NCBI GenBank assembly: GCA_031413815.1
Contig: JANOFU010000074.1
Location: 1 to 6,639, forward strand
Reading direction: 5' to 3'
Length of the DNA: 6,639 nucleotides
Source: JAGVSR01 sp031413815
GTDB lineage: Bacteria > Pseudomonadota > Alphaproteobacteria > Rhizobiales > Hyphomicrobiaceae
The notes under the pieces were generated by a model, which made no database searches, was not told the DNA's origin, and saw only the letters and a list, made by a program, of their open reading frames with translations. Numbering within the stretch: the first letter of the stretch is position 1; every line of letters starts with the position of its first letter. This document shows, piece by piece, positions 5,785 through 6,639 of this stretch. Made by a program: the position numbers and the translations under genes.

Positions 5785-6639
5785 CTACAGCGCCCGCTCG
5801 ATCGACTCCACCAGTTTCTTCAGCGTCTCTACCCGCGCCCACGGCTTGTCGTTGGAGGCGATGACGTTCCATGGCGCAATGTCGGATGAAGTCCGGTCGA
5901 TCATGTCGGTAACTGCGCGTTGATAGGCGGGCCACTTCTTGCGATTGCGCCAGTCTTCATCGGTAATCTTGAACTGTTTGTGAGGCGTCTTGGCGCGTTC
6001 CTTGAAGCGGCGCAATTGTTCGGCGGGGCTGATGGCCAGCCAGAACTTGGTGACGATGGCCCCACCCTCTGCCAGCTGCTCTTCAAACTCGTTGATCTCG
6101 TGGTAGGCACGCATCCAGTCATCCTCCCGGCAGAACTTTTCAACGCGTTCCACCAGCACCCGCCCGTACCAAGAGCGATCGAAGATCACGGCGTGGCCAC
6201 GCTCCGGAACATGCCGCCAGAAGCGCCACAGGTAGGGTTGCGCGCGCTCCTCGTCACTGGGTGCTGCGATCGGCACGACGTGGTAGTAGCGCGCATCCAT
6301 CGCGCGGGTGATGCGGCGGATGGTGCTGCCTTTCCCGGCCGCATCCATGCCTTCGAATACCATCACCAGCGAGCGGTCACGCATTTTCCGGTGGCGCGTG
6401 AGCAGGCTGAGTTCACCCTGCAATTTCTCCAGCTTGCGGTCGTAGCCGGCACGATCGAGCTTGCGCGAATAGTCCGCTGTGTTGAGGACGTCGAGTTTAT
6501 CGACAGCCGGTTGCGGCAGCGGCTCGGCGGGTGCGGTCGACGACGCAGGACCTTTCAGGCGCCGCTTCAGGGCGTCCAGCAACAGCCGGCCGGCCGTCAG
6601 CGAGCGGTATTCGTGGTCGCTGCCCTCGATGATGTTCCA
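5785..6639 (-). CDS. Polyphosphate kinase 2 family, C-terminal domain of probable polyphosphate:AMP phosphotransferase, 5' end cut by window edge
   Basis: 284 codons are visible, ending at TAG (5785-5787). The enzyme family transfers phosphate between polyphosphate and nucleotides in the cytosol; two-domain members (such as those of Acinetobacter johnsonii and Pseudomonas aeruginosa) make ADP from AMP and polyphosphate. Visible motifs: Walker A FEGMDAAGKG (bases 6328-6357), APSDEERAQPYLWRFWRH, Walker B DRSWYGR (about 6160-6180), and the lid segment FKERAKTPHKQFKITDEDW. A TTG at 6580-6582 could be called as the start, but the frame stays open to base 6639 and encodes WNIIEGSDHEYRSLTAGR, which resembles the end of a first PPK2 domain in tandem proteins. 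After a proline/alanine-rich linker the second domain begins. In tandem enzymes the second domain is the active one, and here it is intact. It converges on the restriction operon and is probably unrelated to it. Confidence 0.93.
   Translation of the reverse strand, partial: WNIIEGSDHEYRSLTAGRLLLDALKRRLKGPASSTAPAEPLPQPAVDKLDVLNTADYSRKLDRAGYDRKLEKLQGELSLLTRHRKMRDRSLVMVFEGMDAAGKGSTIRRITRAMDARYYHVVPIAAPSDEERAQPYLWRFWRHVPERGHAVIFDRSWYGRVLVERVEKFCREDDWMRAYHEINEFEEQLAEGGAIVTKFWLAISPAEQLRRFKERAKTPHKQFKITDEDWRNRKKWPAYQRAVTDMIDRTSSDIAPWNVIASNDKPWARVETLKKLVESIERAL

Noticed and set aside
5620..5935. Short + and - strand open frames across the end of the DUF1186 gene and the end of the PPK2 gene
   Set aside because: They overlap the conserved SEC-C tail and the PPK2 C-terminus in other frames and resemble no known protein.
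1..6639. CRISPR arrays, tRNA genes, insertion sequences or attachment sites
   Set aside because: I saw no spaced direct repeats, tRNA-like cloverleaf, transposase gene or terminal inverted repeats; the window is almost fully coding.

Overview
The window looks like a bacterial chromosome segment with moderately high GC. The best guess is a beta- or gammaproteobacterium, judged from the GC-rich codon use, the proteobacterial-type DinD and HsdR proteins and a tandem-domain PPK2. No rRNA or other phylogenetic marker is present, so this assignment is weak. Genes fill almost the whole window, and no gap exceeds about 75 bases.

Positions 1-5711 hold five genes on the + strand that read as the distal part of a type I restriction-modification operon: (1) the 3' part of a dinD-like gene, cut by the left edge; (2) after 51 nt, an uncharacterised 260-aa protein with motifs of the uracil-DNA-glycosylase (UDG) superfamily; (3) after 13 nt, hsdR, the 974-aa restriction/translocation subunit, with nuclease and SF2 motor motifs intact; (4) overlapping by 4 nt, a 105-aa YgjP/DUF45-type zinc metallopeptidase; (5) overlapping by 4 nt, a 303-aa DUF1186 protein ending in a SEC-C zinc motif. 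hsdM and hsdS are not in the window and would be expected to the left.

Positions 5785-6639 hold, on the - strand, the C-terminal part of a polyphosphate kinase 2 family protein, probably a two-domain polyphosphate:AMP phosphotransferase. Its reading frame stays open to the right edge, so its start is outside the window. It converges on the operon across a 73-nt gap and is probably ordinary core metabolism, marking the right border of the defence island.

The most interesting feature is the UDG-like gene sitting directly upstream of hsdR, together with the coupled peptidase and SEC-C genes behind it. HsdR would cut unmodified foreign DNA together with HsdM and HsdS. The roles of the UDG-like, peptidase and DUF1186 proteins are unknown. 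A role in handling modified or damaged phage DNA, or in controlling the restriction complex, is inference only.
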